In this document: in pieces, positions 26,429 to 34,385 of the stretch
Position numbering within the stretch: position 1 is the first letter of the stretch
How the letters are laid out: each line of letters begins with the position of its first letter
Source of the DNA: JABWBD01 sp040768665
Lineage (GTDB): Bacteria > Planctomycetota > Planctomycetia > Pirellulales > Thermoguttaceae
Assembly (NCBI GenBank): GCA_040768665.1
Contig: JAXGMN010000010.1
Location: forward strand, 1-64,000
Length of the DNA stretch: 64,000 nucleotides
Direction: 5' to 3'
Program-made: the position numbers and the translations under genes
The notes under the pieces: model-generated
The model's database searches: none
Told to the model about the DNA's origin: nothing
Seen by the model: the letters and a program-made list of their open reading frames with translations, nothing else

Positions 26429-27730
26429 ATGATGGGCGTTGACCGTCGCCGCTTTCTTGCAGCTTCTGCGGCAGCCGGCTTTACGCTTACCACCCCCGCC
26501 ATTCACGGCGCAGAAAAAAATAAAAAATACCGTACCGCCCTGATCGGCAGCGGCTGGTGGGGAATGAACATCCTTCGCACGGCAATCGAGGCGGGTGAGT
26601 CCGATGTGGTCGCGCTCTGTGATGTCGATCGTGGTCAGCTCGACCCTGCTGCGCTGGAAGTCGAGAAGCTCACAGGAAAATCGCCGAAGAAATTCAAGGA
26701 CTTCCGCGAGTTGATCGAAGCCGAGAAACCCGACATCGCCATCGTGGCTACCCCCGATCACTGGCATCCGCTGATCACCATCGCGGCGGTAAACGCGGGG
26801 GCGCACGTCTATGTCGAGAAGCCGATCTGCCATACGATCCAGGAAGGCCGGGCAATGGTCCAGGCCGCTCGGGCGAACAACCGCGTCGTGCAGGTCGGCA
26901 CTCACCGCCGCGTTTCGCCGCACAACATCTCGGCCATGAAGTTCCTTCTTGAGGGCAAGCTCGGCGAAATCGGAATGGTGCGGGCGTTCGTGCACTACGG
27001 CGGCGGACGCGGCGAGGCAACGGCGGACAGCGATCCGCCCGAAGGGTTGGATTGGGATTTCTGGTGCGGGCCCGCACCGTATCGGCCTTTCAACAAGCGG
27101 ATCCATCCGCGCGGCTTCCGTCGATTCCTTGACTATGCCAACGGCCAGTTGGGCGACTGGGGCATCCACTGGATGGACCAGATCCTCTGGTGGGCTGAGG
27201 AAAAGTGGCCCAAGAGCGTTTCCTCCACCGGCGGCCGGCATATCCTCCGCGACAATACCGACGCGCCGGATACCCAGGTCGTTACCTACGAGTTCGACTC
27301 ATTCACCGCGACCTGGGAGCACCGCTTCTATGCCGCCAATGAAGCGGAGAAGCACAACGTCGGCTGCTATTTCTACGGAACGGCAGGAACGCTGCACCTC
27401 GGCTGGCGCGACGGCTGGACGTTCTACCCCGCCGGCAAGAGCGGCAAGGTAATCCATGAGGACCCACACCTGCACGATCCGGATCAGCAGAACATCCCCG
27501 AACTGTGGGCCGATTTTCTCAAGTGCATTGGCAGCGGCGAGCGTCCGGTATGCGATATTGAGATCGGTCACCGTTCGACATACATGAGTCTGCTGGGTAT
27601 GCTGTCGCTGAAGCTGGGACGCAGCGTCCGTTGGGACGGAGCGAAGGAAGAAATTCTCGGCGATCCCGAGGCAAGCAAGCTCCTGCGGCGAGACTACCGC
27701 CAGCCGTGGAAGTATCCCGCGATCGCTTGA
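26429..27730 (+). CDS. Tat-exported Gfo/Idh/MocA family oxidoreductase
   Basis: ATG 26429 (or the next ATG at 26432) follows GGGGGAG. The 433-residue protein has a Tat leader (DRRRFLAASAAAGFTLTTPA), a Rossmann fold (TALIGSGWWGMNILRTAIEAG), the EKP motif (VYVEKPICHTIQEG) that marks the family, and the middle segment PPEGLDWDFWCGPAPYRPFN common to planctomycete exported members. It probably oxidises a sugar or cyclitol with tightly bound NAD(P). Its stop faces that of a homologous gene across a short palindrome. Substrate unknown. Confidence 0.9.
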   Translation: MMGVDRRRFLAASAAAGFTLTTPAIHGAEKNKKYRTALIGSGWWGMNILRTAIEAGESDVVALCDVDRGQLDPAALEVEKLTGKSPKKFKDFRELIEAEKPDIAIVATPDHWHPLITIAAVNAGAHVYVEKPICHTIQEGRAMVQAARANNRVVQVGTHRRVSPHNISAMKFLLEGKLGEIGMVRAFVHYGGGRGEATADSDPPEGLDWDFWCGPAPYRPFNKRIHPRGFRRFLDYANGQLGDWGIHWMDQILWWAEEKWPKSVSSTGGRHILRDNTDAPDTQVVTYEFDSFTATWEHRFYAANEAEKHNVGCYFYGTAGTLHLGWRDGWTFYPAGKSGKVIHEDPHLHDPDQQNIPELWADFLKCIGSGERPVCDIEIGHRSTYMSLLGMLSLKLGRSVRWDGAKEEILGDPEASKLLRRDYRQPWKYPAIA

Positions 27731-27869
27731 AAACACTGCAACGGAGTGCCACGCAAGGCACGGAGGCCTTATTTTTTCTGTCCGGTATCGACTCCCTCGA
27801 CGATGACAGCCCTCCGGCGGTGCAGGCCGGCGCGGAGGGGCGATGCCCGGTGCCCGTCCTTCGCGTGTG

Positions 27870-27891
27870 GCCGGAAATCTAGATTTCCGGC
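27870..27891. terminator. 22-bp perfect palindrome between two convergent genes
   Basis: GCCGGAAATCTAGATTTCCGGC (only the arms count, perfectly symmetric) overlaps the stop codon of the minus-strand Gfo/Idh/MocA gene. It could end transcription from both sides, though no T-run follows. Confidence 0.4.
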
Positions 27892-29261
27892 ATCCGGTAC
27901 GGATCGCGGTAGTCGAGCTGCTGCAGTGCGTTGGCACCATCGTGATTGACAAACCGCTCCGTCTCGCCGTCGAATACGAGTTTCTCGTTTCCCGCTCGCA
28001 GCGCCGTATTGGCGAGGTGCTCCAGCGAGGCGCTGAAATGGCAGACTGCGACGTCGCCGTTGGGATTCTTGCGGGTGCGAACGCAATCGATGAAGTCGGC
28101 GAAATGGGGCTCATCCGGGAATCGACCGTACTGTTGTGCCTGGACTTTCGGCCCCGGGCCGCTCAGTTCGGTTCCACCGAGCGTTACCGCCTGCCACCCG
28201 CCGCCATGGCGGCCCAGGTACATCATTTGCTTGGTTCCGTAGATCTCGATCCGTGACGAGTTCTGAGGCCAATACGGGAACTTGTCGGAGTTGCGGATCT
28301 CGAAGGGCGTCTTGAACAGGTACGGCGTGAAACCGGTGTTCTCGAAAGTCATGGCCAGCTTGTCGAATTCGAATGTGACGATCTGGACGTCGGGCATCTG
28401 GCCGCCGTCGTCGAACTGCCAGCGGCCGCCCACGCAGTGGACACTCTTCGGGTGCGGCGGATCGCCGATCACCAGCCGGGCAACGTCGAGCGTGTGGATT
28501 GCGTCGGAGGCATTGCCGCCGGAGAATCGCCAAAAGCCATACCACTGCCGATGGAGTGTCTTGTTGTACGGCCGCATCGCGACGGGGCCCAACCAGCGGT
28601 CCCAGTCCAATCCGGCCGGCGGATCGCTATCGGGCTCTTTCTTCACCGGATAACCGCCGTAAACGAACGGCAGCATACCGAAGACCTTCACATAGAGGAC
28701 CTTGCCGAGATTGCCCTCGCGAATGTAGTCCCGGGCACGGAGCACATAGTCGGCGCTGCGGCACTGAAATCCGGCATCGACCACTCGATGATATTTCCGG
28801 GCCGCCTCAATCATCTTGCGGCCTTCGGGAATCGATGCCGAGATGTTCTTTTCGACGAAGACGTCTTTGCCAGCCTGACAGGCCCAGACGGTGGCCAGCG
28901 CATGCCAGTGCTCGGGGGTGCCAATCACCACGGCATCGACGTCCTTATCGTCGAAAACCTCGCGCAGGTTGCGCGTGAGTTTGGGGGCTTTGCCCTGGAT
29001 CTTCTCCAGTTCGCCGGCCCCCGCGGCAGCGCGAGCATCTTCCACATCACAGACGTACTTCGTCTCGACGCCCGGCAGGCTGGTCATCGCACGGGCAACC
29101 AGCCGGCCCCGGCCGCCGGATCCGATCAATGCGAGGACCACCTTTTCGTTGGGGGATTCCGCGCGGTTGGACCGCGGCACCAGGACCGTTGCACCTGCGG
29201 CCAGTGCGGCGGCGCCGCCGATAGAACCGCCGAAAAACGTTCTGCGGGTGATTTCGTGCAT
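27879..29261 (-). CDS. Tat-exported Gfo/Idh/MocA family oxidoreductase (second copy)
   Basis: This 460-residue protein has a Tat leader (TRRTFFGGSIGGAAALAAG), a Rossmann fold (VVLALIGSGGRGRLVARAMT), EKN in place of the usual EKP motif (VFVEKNISASIPEG) and the segment DPPAGLDWDRWLGPVAMRPYN. The active-site lysine is kept though the following proline is Asn. It is convergent with, and distantly related to, the gene at 26429. Sugar substrate unknown; periplasmic location expected. Confidence 0.9.
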   Translation of the reverse strand: MHEITRRTFFGGSIGGAAALAAGATVLVPRSNRAESPNEKVVLALIGSGGRGRLVARAMTSLPGVETKYVCDVEDARAAAGAGELEKIQGKAPKLTRNLREVFDDKDVDAVVIGTPEHWHALATVWACQAGKDVFVEKNISASIPEGRKMIEAARKYHRVVDAGFQCRSADYVLRARDYIREGNLGKVLYVKVFGMLPFVYGGYPVKKEPDSDPPAGLDWDRWLGPVAMRPYNKTLHRQWYGFWRFSGGNASDAIHTLDVARLVIGDPPHPKSVHCVGGRWQFDDGGQMPDVQIVTFEFDKLAMTFENTGFTPYLFKTPFEIRNSDKFPYWPQNSSRIEIYGTKQMMYLGRHGGGWQAVTLGGTELSGPGPKVQAQQYGRFPDEPHFADFIDCVRTRKNPNGDVAVCHFSASLEHLANTALRAGNEKLVFDGETERFVNHDGANALQQLDYRDPYRMPEI

Positions 29262-29453
29262 GGCAAGGCTCCCTTGCGAGGTGTGATTCGGCCGCGACTT
29301 GGCAGGGGCAACCGTGTACGCGGGCCAGCCGGGAAATGTCCGATGAAAACGCCGGCGCCGCTGCCTACTTGCGTCCCAGGCCCCGTGTCAGAATATCCAT
29401 CCGGGAGGCTCCGTGCAACTCGCCGAGTAGCCTATGCGGGGTGCGCCGGGTCG

Positions 29454-29594
29454 CTTTTCCATGTAACCGTTCACGGGGCGGAAGAGAGGGGGACAGGTCC
29501 ATGTTTTCGGCCAACGTCTTTGTCGGCAAAATGCCTTGATCAGCCGAAAAATGGACCAGTCCCCGGCCGCCCCGTGAACGGTTACCTTTTCCAT
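29454..29594. mobile_element. Small palindromic mobile element (copy B) with 9-bp target duplication
   Basis: A 123-bp element (29463-29585) is bounded by perfect 19-bp inverted ends (GTAACCGTTCACGGGGCGG) and flanked by exact direct repeats CTTTTCCAT (29454-29462 and 29586-29594). Inside, a second inverted pair carries the core GGGGACAGGTCCAT...ATGGACCAGTCCCC with a single symmetric mismatch. It has no gene, so a transposase elsewhere in the genome must have moved it. Confidence 0.85.
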
Positions 29595-29734
29595 TTGCCC
29601 CTCGTTTGGTATGCTCAAAGAGTGTGCCGGCGGACACGTGAGGAACGACTTCTCCCGGCAGACGGAGACATGCGGCACACCTTGCCCCGTGGGTGGGGCA
29701 AACCGGTCGCAACCTGCGCAGGGACCAGGCAGCC

Positions 29735-30199
29735 ATGAAAGTCAAGCAACTCATCGATCTGCTGAAACGCTTCGATCCGGAGTCGACGGTGCGTCTCTGT
29801 GTCAACATGCCCAACCGAGTGCTCGAAACGCACGAGCGACTTTGGGTGGGCGATTACGGCGACGGGCCGCTGATCAACGCCACGTCGGACTTCCGCGGCT
29901 TCCAGGTTTACGTCGGCTGTGGTCTGGAGCAGTTCGTCACTCCGGTTCCGGACCACGAATACGGGCCTTCACGGGAGTTTCCGGCGGGACCGCACGTGCA
30001 CGATCTCGACTTGGGCGAATACCAGGACGACGAAACGGCGCGCCGGGTGCGAGACTTCTATCTCTTCCACCGGGGATCCGCGGAGAGGCTGAGCGACCCG
30101 GCATTTGACTACGAAAACTGGATCCCACCGCGGACCCGCTCCGGCAAGTACAACGAACACATTGCCAGAATTCTGGAAGAGAAACTCCTGCAGGAGTAG
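29735..30199 (+). CDS. Hypothetical cytoplasmic protein
   Basis: ATG 29735 gives 154 residues. The opening MKVKQLIDLLKRFDPESTV is an accessory-domain pattern found in many small bacterial proteins, followed by a mixed sequence rich in aromatic and acidic residues (WVGDYGDGPLINATSDFRGF, EYQDDETARRVRDFYLF). No catalytic motif, signal or membrane segment. I do not recognise a function. It follows the mobile element at 29454 by 140 bases. Confidence 0.6.
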   Translation: MKVKQLIDLLKRFDPESTVRLCVNMPNRVLETHERLWVGDYGDGPLINATSDFRGFQVYVGCGLEQFVTPVPDHEYGPSREFPAGPHVHDLDLGEYQDDETARRVRDFYLFHRGSAERLSDPAFDYENWIPPRTRSGKYNEHIARILEEKLLQE

Positions 30200-30272
30200 C
30201 AGGAGTAGACCGGCCCGAATCGGGCTCTGCTGCTCAGGCGGACGTTGCCTGACGGCGTTCTCCAACGGTGGC

Positions 30273-31280
30273 CTACGCGCGGACCAGTTCGGCGGTAATC
30301 AGGCCGGCAGGACGCTCTCCGCGCTCGTAGGCGGAGATGTTTTCAAGCGTCTCGCGTGCGATCGCCTCCAGGGCGTTGCGGGTGAAAAACGCCTGGTGCC
30401 CGGTGATGATCACGTTGGGGAAGGTGAGCATGCGCGAGAAGACGTCGTCCTGGATCACGCGGGTCGAGAGATCTTCGAAGAACAAGTCGGCCTCTTCCTC
30501 GTAGACATCGAGGCCGAGATAGCCAATCTTGCCCGATTTCAGCGAGCGGACGACGGCCCGGGTGTCGACCAGGGCGCCGCGGCTCGTATTGATGAGCATC
30601 ACTCCGCGTTTCATCCGGGCAAGCGACTCTTCGTCGACAATGTGATACGTCGCCGGCACCAGTGGGCAGTGCAGGGTAACGATGTCCGACTGGGCAAAGA
30701 GTTCGTCGGTCGAGACGTAGTGTCCCCCAATCGCTTCCACGTCGGGATTTCGTGCGACGTCGTAGGCGAGGATCCGGCAATCAAAGCCAGCCATGATCTT
30801 CGCCACCGCGGCGCCGATCTTTCCGGTGCCGATGATGCCGACGGTACGGCCCTTGAAATCAAAGCCCAGGAGCCCGTCCAACGCGAAATTGCCGTCGCGA
30901 ACGCGGTTGTAAGCTCGCGGGATCTTCCGGTTCAGGGCCAGCATCAGCGCAACGGTGTGTTCCGCCACGCCGTGGGGTGAATAGGCGGGCACGCGAGTCA
31001 CGGTGATACCGAGTTGTTCGGCAGCCGCGAGATCAACGTGATTGAAACCGGCCGACCGCAGGGCGATCAGGTGCACTCCCTCTCGCGACAGGGGTAGGAG
31101 CACGGAGGCATCGAGTTGGTCATTGACGAACGCACAGACAGCCGAAAATCCATCCGCCAGGCGGCACGTCTGCGGCGTGAGGCGGGGTTCGAAAAAGACC
31201 AGGTCGTGACCTGTCTCCTCGTTTGCGGCAGAGAGAAACTCGCGGTCGTAGGGCTTCGTGCTGAAAACGGCAACCTTCAT
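30273..31280 (-). CDS. D-lactate dehydrogenase-like 2-hydroxyacid dehydrogenase
   Basis: ATG 31280 (335 residues) begins MKVAVFSTKPYDREF, the canonical start of D-LDH. It has substrate/catalytic Arg in LIALRSAGFNHVD, a Rossmann GTGKIGAAVAKIM (FKGRTVGIIGTGKIG), the NAD-binding aspartate (LAYD), catalytic Glu in GLDVYEEEADLFF and His in VIITGHQAFFTRNAL. It reduces pyruvate or a related 2-oxoacid with NADH. Alone, downstream of a hypothetical convergent gene. Confidence 0.95.
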   Translation of the reverse strand: MKVAVFSTKPYDREFLSAANEETGHDLVFFEPRLTPQTCRLADGFSAVCAFVNDQLDASVLLPLSREGVHLIALRSAGFNHVDLAAAEQLGITVTRVPAYSPHGVAEHTVALMLALNRKIPRAYNRVRDGNFALDGLLGFDFKGRTVGIIGTGKIGAAVAKIMAGFDCRILAYDVARNPDVEAIGGHYVSTDELFAQSDIVTLHCPLVPATYHIVDEESLARMKRGVMLINTSRGALVDTRAVVRSLKSGKIGYLGLDVYEEEADLFFEDLSTRVIQDDVFSRMLTFPNVIITGHQAFFTRNALEAIARETLENISAYERGERPAGLITAELVRA

Positions 31281-31317
31281 GTTTTCCCCCAAGGTTCGCA
31301 GAGGGCGCAACGGGGCT

Positions 31318-31404
31318 GATGGAAAAGGGACAGGCACCGCAAGGAATCGTGGGTGAATGGGACCGAAGATACAAGGTCTTGCGGAGCCGGTCCCCTTTTC
31401 CATC
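31318..31404. repeat. Palindromic element, copy C of the GGGGACAGG family
   Basis: Arms at 31318-31343 and 31378-31404 are inverted complements (GATGGAAAAGGGACAGGC against GCCGGTCCCCTTTTCCATC, then CCGCAAG) with the family's mismatch and one extra G. No target duplication is obvious. It lies in the leader of the D-LDH gene. Confidence 0.75.
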
Positions 31405-31483
31405 GCCCCCATGGCGCGACGGTACTCGGGCATTGTATGCGCCGGGGGACAGACCGGAAACCGGCGGCGGATCGAGTGTGCGA

Positions 31484-32626
31484 CTATTCCACCGAAAGCG
31501 GGCGGGATTCGAGGACGACGTCGTGCATGTAGCCAATCAGTTCCCGCTCGAACCGTTCGGCCGAAAAGCGTTCCGCTTGCTTGCGGCCGAGTCGCGGATC
31601 GCAGCAATGTCTGGCGGATTCGAACTGCTCGATTGCGTCGCACAACGATTCGACCGTTTGGGGCACAAAGAACAAGCCGGTTCCCGGTCGATCCGCCGTA
31701 GCGGACAGCACCGTTTCCGTTGCCCCTCCCTGGCCGAAGGCGATTACGGGAGCACCGCAAGCCTGCGCCTCGACCGGAACGATTCCGAAGTCTTCGTGGC
31801 CGGGAAAGATGAGCGCGGAACAACGGCGGAAATGCTTGCGGATCTGGTCGTCCGCAAGCCAGCCGGCCAGTTCGACCGTCCCCCCAGCCAACCTGCGCAG
31901 TCGCGACTCTTCCGGACCGGCCCCGATCACCACCAAACGCCTGCGAAGCCGGTTGCAGGCCTCGATCGCTAGATCGATCCGCTTGTAGGGCACCAGGGCT
32001 GAAACACACAGGTAGTAGTCGTCGCGGGGGCCGTCTGCCGGCGTATAGAACCGGACGTCGACGGGCGGATAGATCACACGGCTCGAGCGGCCGTAGCTTT
32101 CGGCAATTCGCTCGGCAACCGTCCGGCTGACCGCGACAAAGTGAGTCACCCGCTGACTTGTCTCGCGGTCCCAGTCGCGAAGCCAGTCCAGCAGCAGTCG
32201 CCGGGCCGCATGGACCGGTGCGTGGGAGATTCGGCTGGAGGCGACGAAATAGTCCTCGCGACGGTGCCAGGCATATCGCATCGGTGTGAAGCAATAGCAG
32301 ATATGCGGCACCCCTGGCGCCGGCTTAATGCTCTTTGCCACCGCATGGCTGAAACTGATCACCAAGTCCACAGCCGCCGGAATCTCGAATCGCTCCACCG
32401 CACGGGGCATCAGCGGCAAAAGGTAGCGGTAGTGGCGTGCAACCCCTGGAAACCGCTGCAGAAAACTGGTTGTGATCTGCATTCGCTCGATCGCTGGCGA
32501 CGTGCGTCCGGGGGTGTGGACGAGCGTGAAGAGCTGGGCGTTGGGAAACCGGCGGCAAAGCACTTCCAGGCACTTCTCTCCGCCCCGCATCCCGGTGAGC
32601 CAGTCATGAACGAGGACAATTCGCAC
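31484..32626 (-). CDS. GT4-family glycosyltransferase
   Basis: This 380-residue protein begins RIVLVHDWLTGMRGGEKCLE, the donor-independent N-domain start of GT4 enzymes, and has the C-domain motif HEDFGIVPVEAQACGAPVIA with the E-x7-E pair that binds the nucleotide sugar. It also keeps the phrase ICYCFTPMRYAWHRREDYF seen in planctomycete and actinobacterial members. It transfers a sugar from a nucleotide donor, probably in exopolysaccharide or glycolipid synthesis. No partners nearby, so the product is unknown. Confidence 0.95.
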   Translation of the reverse strand: MRIVLVHDWLTGMRGGEKCLEVLCRRFPNAQLFTLVHTPGRTSPAIERMQITTSFLQRFPGVARHYRYLLPLMPRAVERFEIPAAVDLVISFSHAVAKSIKPAPGVPHICYCFTPMRYAWHRREDYFVASSRISHAPVHAARRLLLDWLRDWDRETSQRVTHFVAVSRTVAERIAESYGRSSRVIYPPVDVRFYTPADGPRDDYYLCVSALVPYKRIDLAIEACNRLRRRLVVIGAGPEESRLRRLAGGTVELAGWLADDQIRKHFRRCSALIFPGHEDFGIVPVEAQACGAPVIAFGQGGATETVLSATADRPGTGLFFVPQTVESLCDAIEQFESARHCCDPRLGRKQAERFSAERFERELIGYMHDVVLESRPLSVE

Positions 32627-32956
32627 GCTCTGCCTCGATTAATTGAGCGGTTTTGTACCAATACGAGGTGTCGACATGGGATCCGTCCAGCGGGGAATTC
32701 CGGGCGGCGCTTGGTGGGTCGCGAGGTGGCAGCCGGGCCCCCCTCTGTGCCGCCTGTTTGCGAAACCGTGCATCGCGGGAAATCGTTGCACAGGTCCGCC
32801 ACGGGGGTCAAGACGAGATCTGTGCGAATCGCCCTTGGGAGCTGAACCGGCGGCGCGTTAGAATCGGCGTGGGAAAGAGCAGCCAGGGACGGCTGGGTGG
32901 GCTTTGCCGATGCTGGCCTACCAAACGCAGGGACCAACTTTCGGGGGAAGTGCTCC
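32627..32956. other. Intergenic region
   Basis: About 330 bases between divergent genes; it must hold both promoters. I see no further gene, and no clear promoter pair. Confidence 0.5.
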
Positions 32957-33880
32957 ATGAAACGAATGAGCATTTTTGCGATGATCATGGCGTCGGCTTG
33001 GGCGACCCACCTTTTCGGTCAGGGTGTGCCACCAACCAATTCAAGGGACGGGCAGTACACAGCTCCTCCTCAGAACTACGCACCTCAGCAGATCGCTCCT
33101 CAAGCAGGCCCCGTGCAGCAGCAGTCTTCCCAACAGCCGGTGGCCGCCCGTCCTGCAGCAGGCCAGCAGCAACTCCCGGCGAGATTCCAGTTGACCCCCC
33201 ATCAGACGGCAGAGCTGAACCGGGTGCTGAAAGCGTGGGAGGCGGCCAGTTCGCAGGTGAAGACGTTTGAGTGCGACTTCAACCGTTTCACGTACGATGC
33301 GACGTTTGGAAATCCAGATCGTCCGGTGTTCGACGAGGGCCACTTGAAGTACGCGGCCCCGGACAAGGGGATGTTTAAAGTGGAAGGGGCGCGGCCCGAA
33401 CACTGGATTTGTGATGGTAAGGCGATTTTCGAGTACAATTTCCAGAGCAAGCTCCTGACCGAGCACCGACTCCCCCCGGAGCTCCATGGAAAGGCGATAT
33501 CTGACGGTCCATTGCCGTTTTTGTTCGGCGCGAACGCCGACAAGTTACGGCAGCGGTATTTTCTCAGGATTACGACCCCCCCCGACAAGAGCGGCAAGGA
33601 GGTCTGGCTGGAAGCGTGTCCGCGCTATCAGCAGGATGCGGCCAACTTCCAGCGAGCGGACCTGATCATTGCCGTCAGCGGGATGCAGCCGACCGCGGTG
33701 CAGATTTGGGAGCCGGGTGGCAAACAGCGCAAGGTGTACGAATTCAAGAACATCCAGGTCAACCAAAAGAACCTGTTTGGATTCCTGAAGGGAGATCCCT
33801 TTGTGGCGAAGCTTCCGGGACTGGATTGGAAACATACCGTCGAGGAAGCCCCCGCGGCTGCAGAAGCCCGGCGACATTGA
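32957..33880 (+). CDS. TIGR03009-family secreted protein
   Basis: ATG 32957 with GGGGGAAG upstream. The 307-residue product has a signal peptide (MSIFAMIMASAWATHLFGQG), a Gln/Pro-rich low-complexity linker (about 28-80) and a domain starting LTPHQTAELNRVLKAWE then SSQVKTFECDFNRFTYD. This is a planctomycete-restricted family that resembles LolA/LolB-like lipoprotein-carrying folds; a role in envelope lipoprotein traffic is an inference from that resemblance. The Gln-rich linker is normal for the family. Confidence 0.85.
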   Translation: MKRMSIFAMIMASAWATHLFGQGVPPTNSRDGQYTAPPQNYAPQQIAPQAGPVQQQSSQQPVAARPAAGQQQLPARFQLTPHQTAELNRVLKAWEAASSQVKTFECDFNRFTYDATFGNPDRPVFDEGHLKYAAPDKGMFKVEGARPEHWICDGKAIFEYNFQSKLLTEHRLPPELHGKAISDGPLPFLFGANADKLRQRYFLRITTPPDKSGKEVWLEACPRYQQDAANFQRADLIIAVSGMQPTAVQIWEPGGKQRKVYEFKNIQVNQKNLFGFLKGDPFVAKLPGLDWKHTVEEAPAAAEARRH

Positions 33881-34028
33881 TTATTGATTTCAGAGCGGCG
33901 CAAACCGCCGGTGGCTGATGGTTGAGTGAACGGCGCCCCGGTTCCCAACGCCTCGGGGTTCCGTGAAATTCAACCCAGCCACTGCGGTTTGCACACGGTG
34001 CCCTTCTGAAGGCTGCCCGTTCACGACC

Positions 34029-34163
34029 AGCCCGGATTTATTCACGAGCCGAGGTTTTTGCAGCAGACTGCGGAATATCAACCCGAAGCGCCAGCGAGGG
34101 CAACTCGTTGTGCGGCCCTCGCTTGCGCTTCGGGTTCCTATCGGGACGTGAATAATCCGGGCT
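34029..34163. repeat. Nested inverted-repeat element
   Basis: Outer ends AGCCCGGATTTATTCACG (34029-34046) and CGTGAATAATCCGGGCT (34147-34163) pair with one extra base. Inside, ACCCGAAGCGCCAGCGAGGG (34081-34100) pairs with 34116-34135, one mismatch. The inner sequence AACCCGAAGCG-AGCGAGGG is a palindrome I associate with many planctomycete genomes. It lies between the TIGR03009 gene and the NfeD operon, with no reading frame. Confidence 0.8.
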
Positions 34164-34385
34164 AGCTCTTCCGGTGGCCTAATCCGGCCCTTCCGGCCGC
34201 GAATACTCTCTTGTTCCTCGACGGTCGCGAATTGACCTTTGTCGAGCGAGGGCGCTATAATTCAGAGGAATCGGCATTCGGAAATCCTGATTGGATATGC
34301 ACTTAATGGCGTGTGAGGCGCTAGCCGGGACGACAGGGCGATGGCTTGTGCTCCTGGGAGATCGACGAAAGAACGGTTGCGAGAC

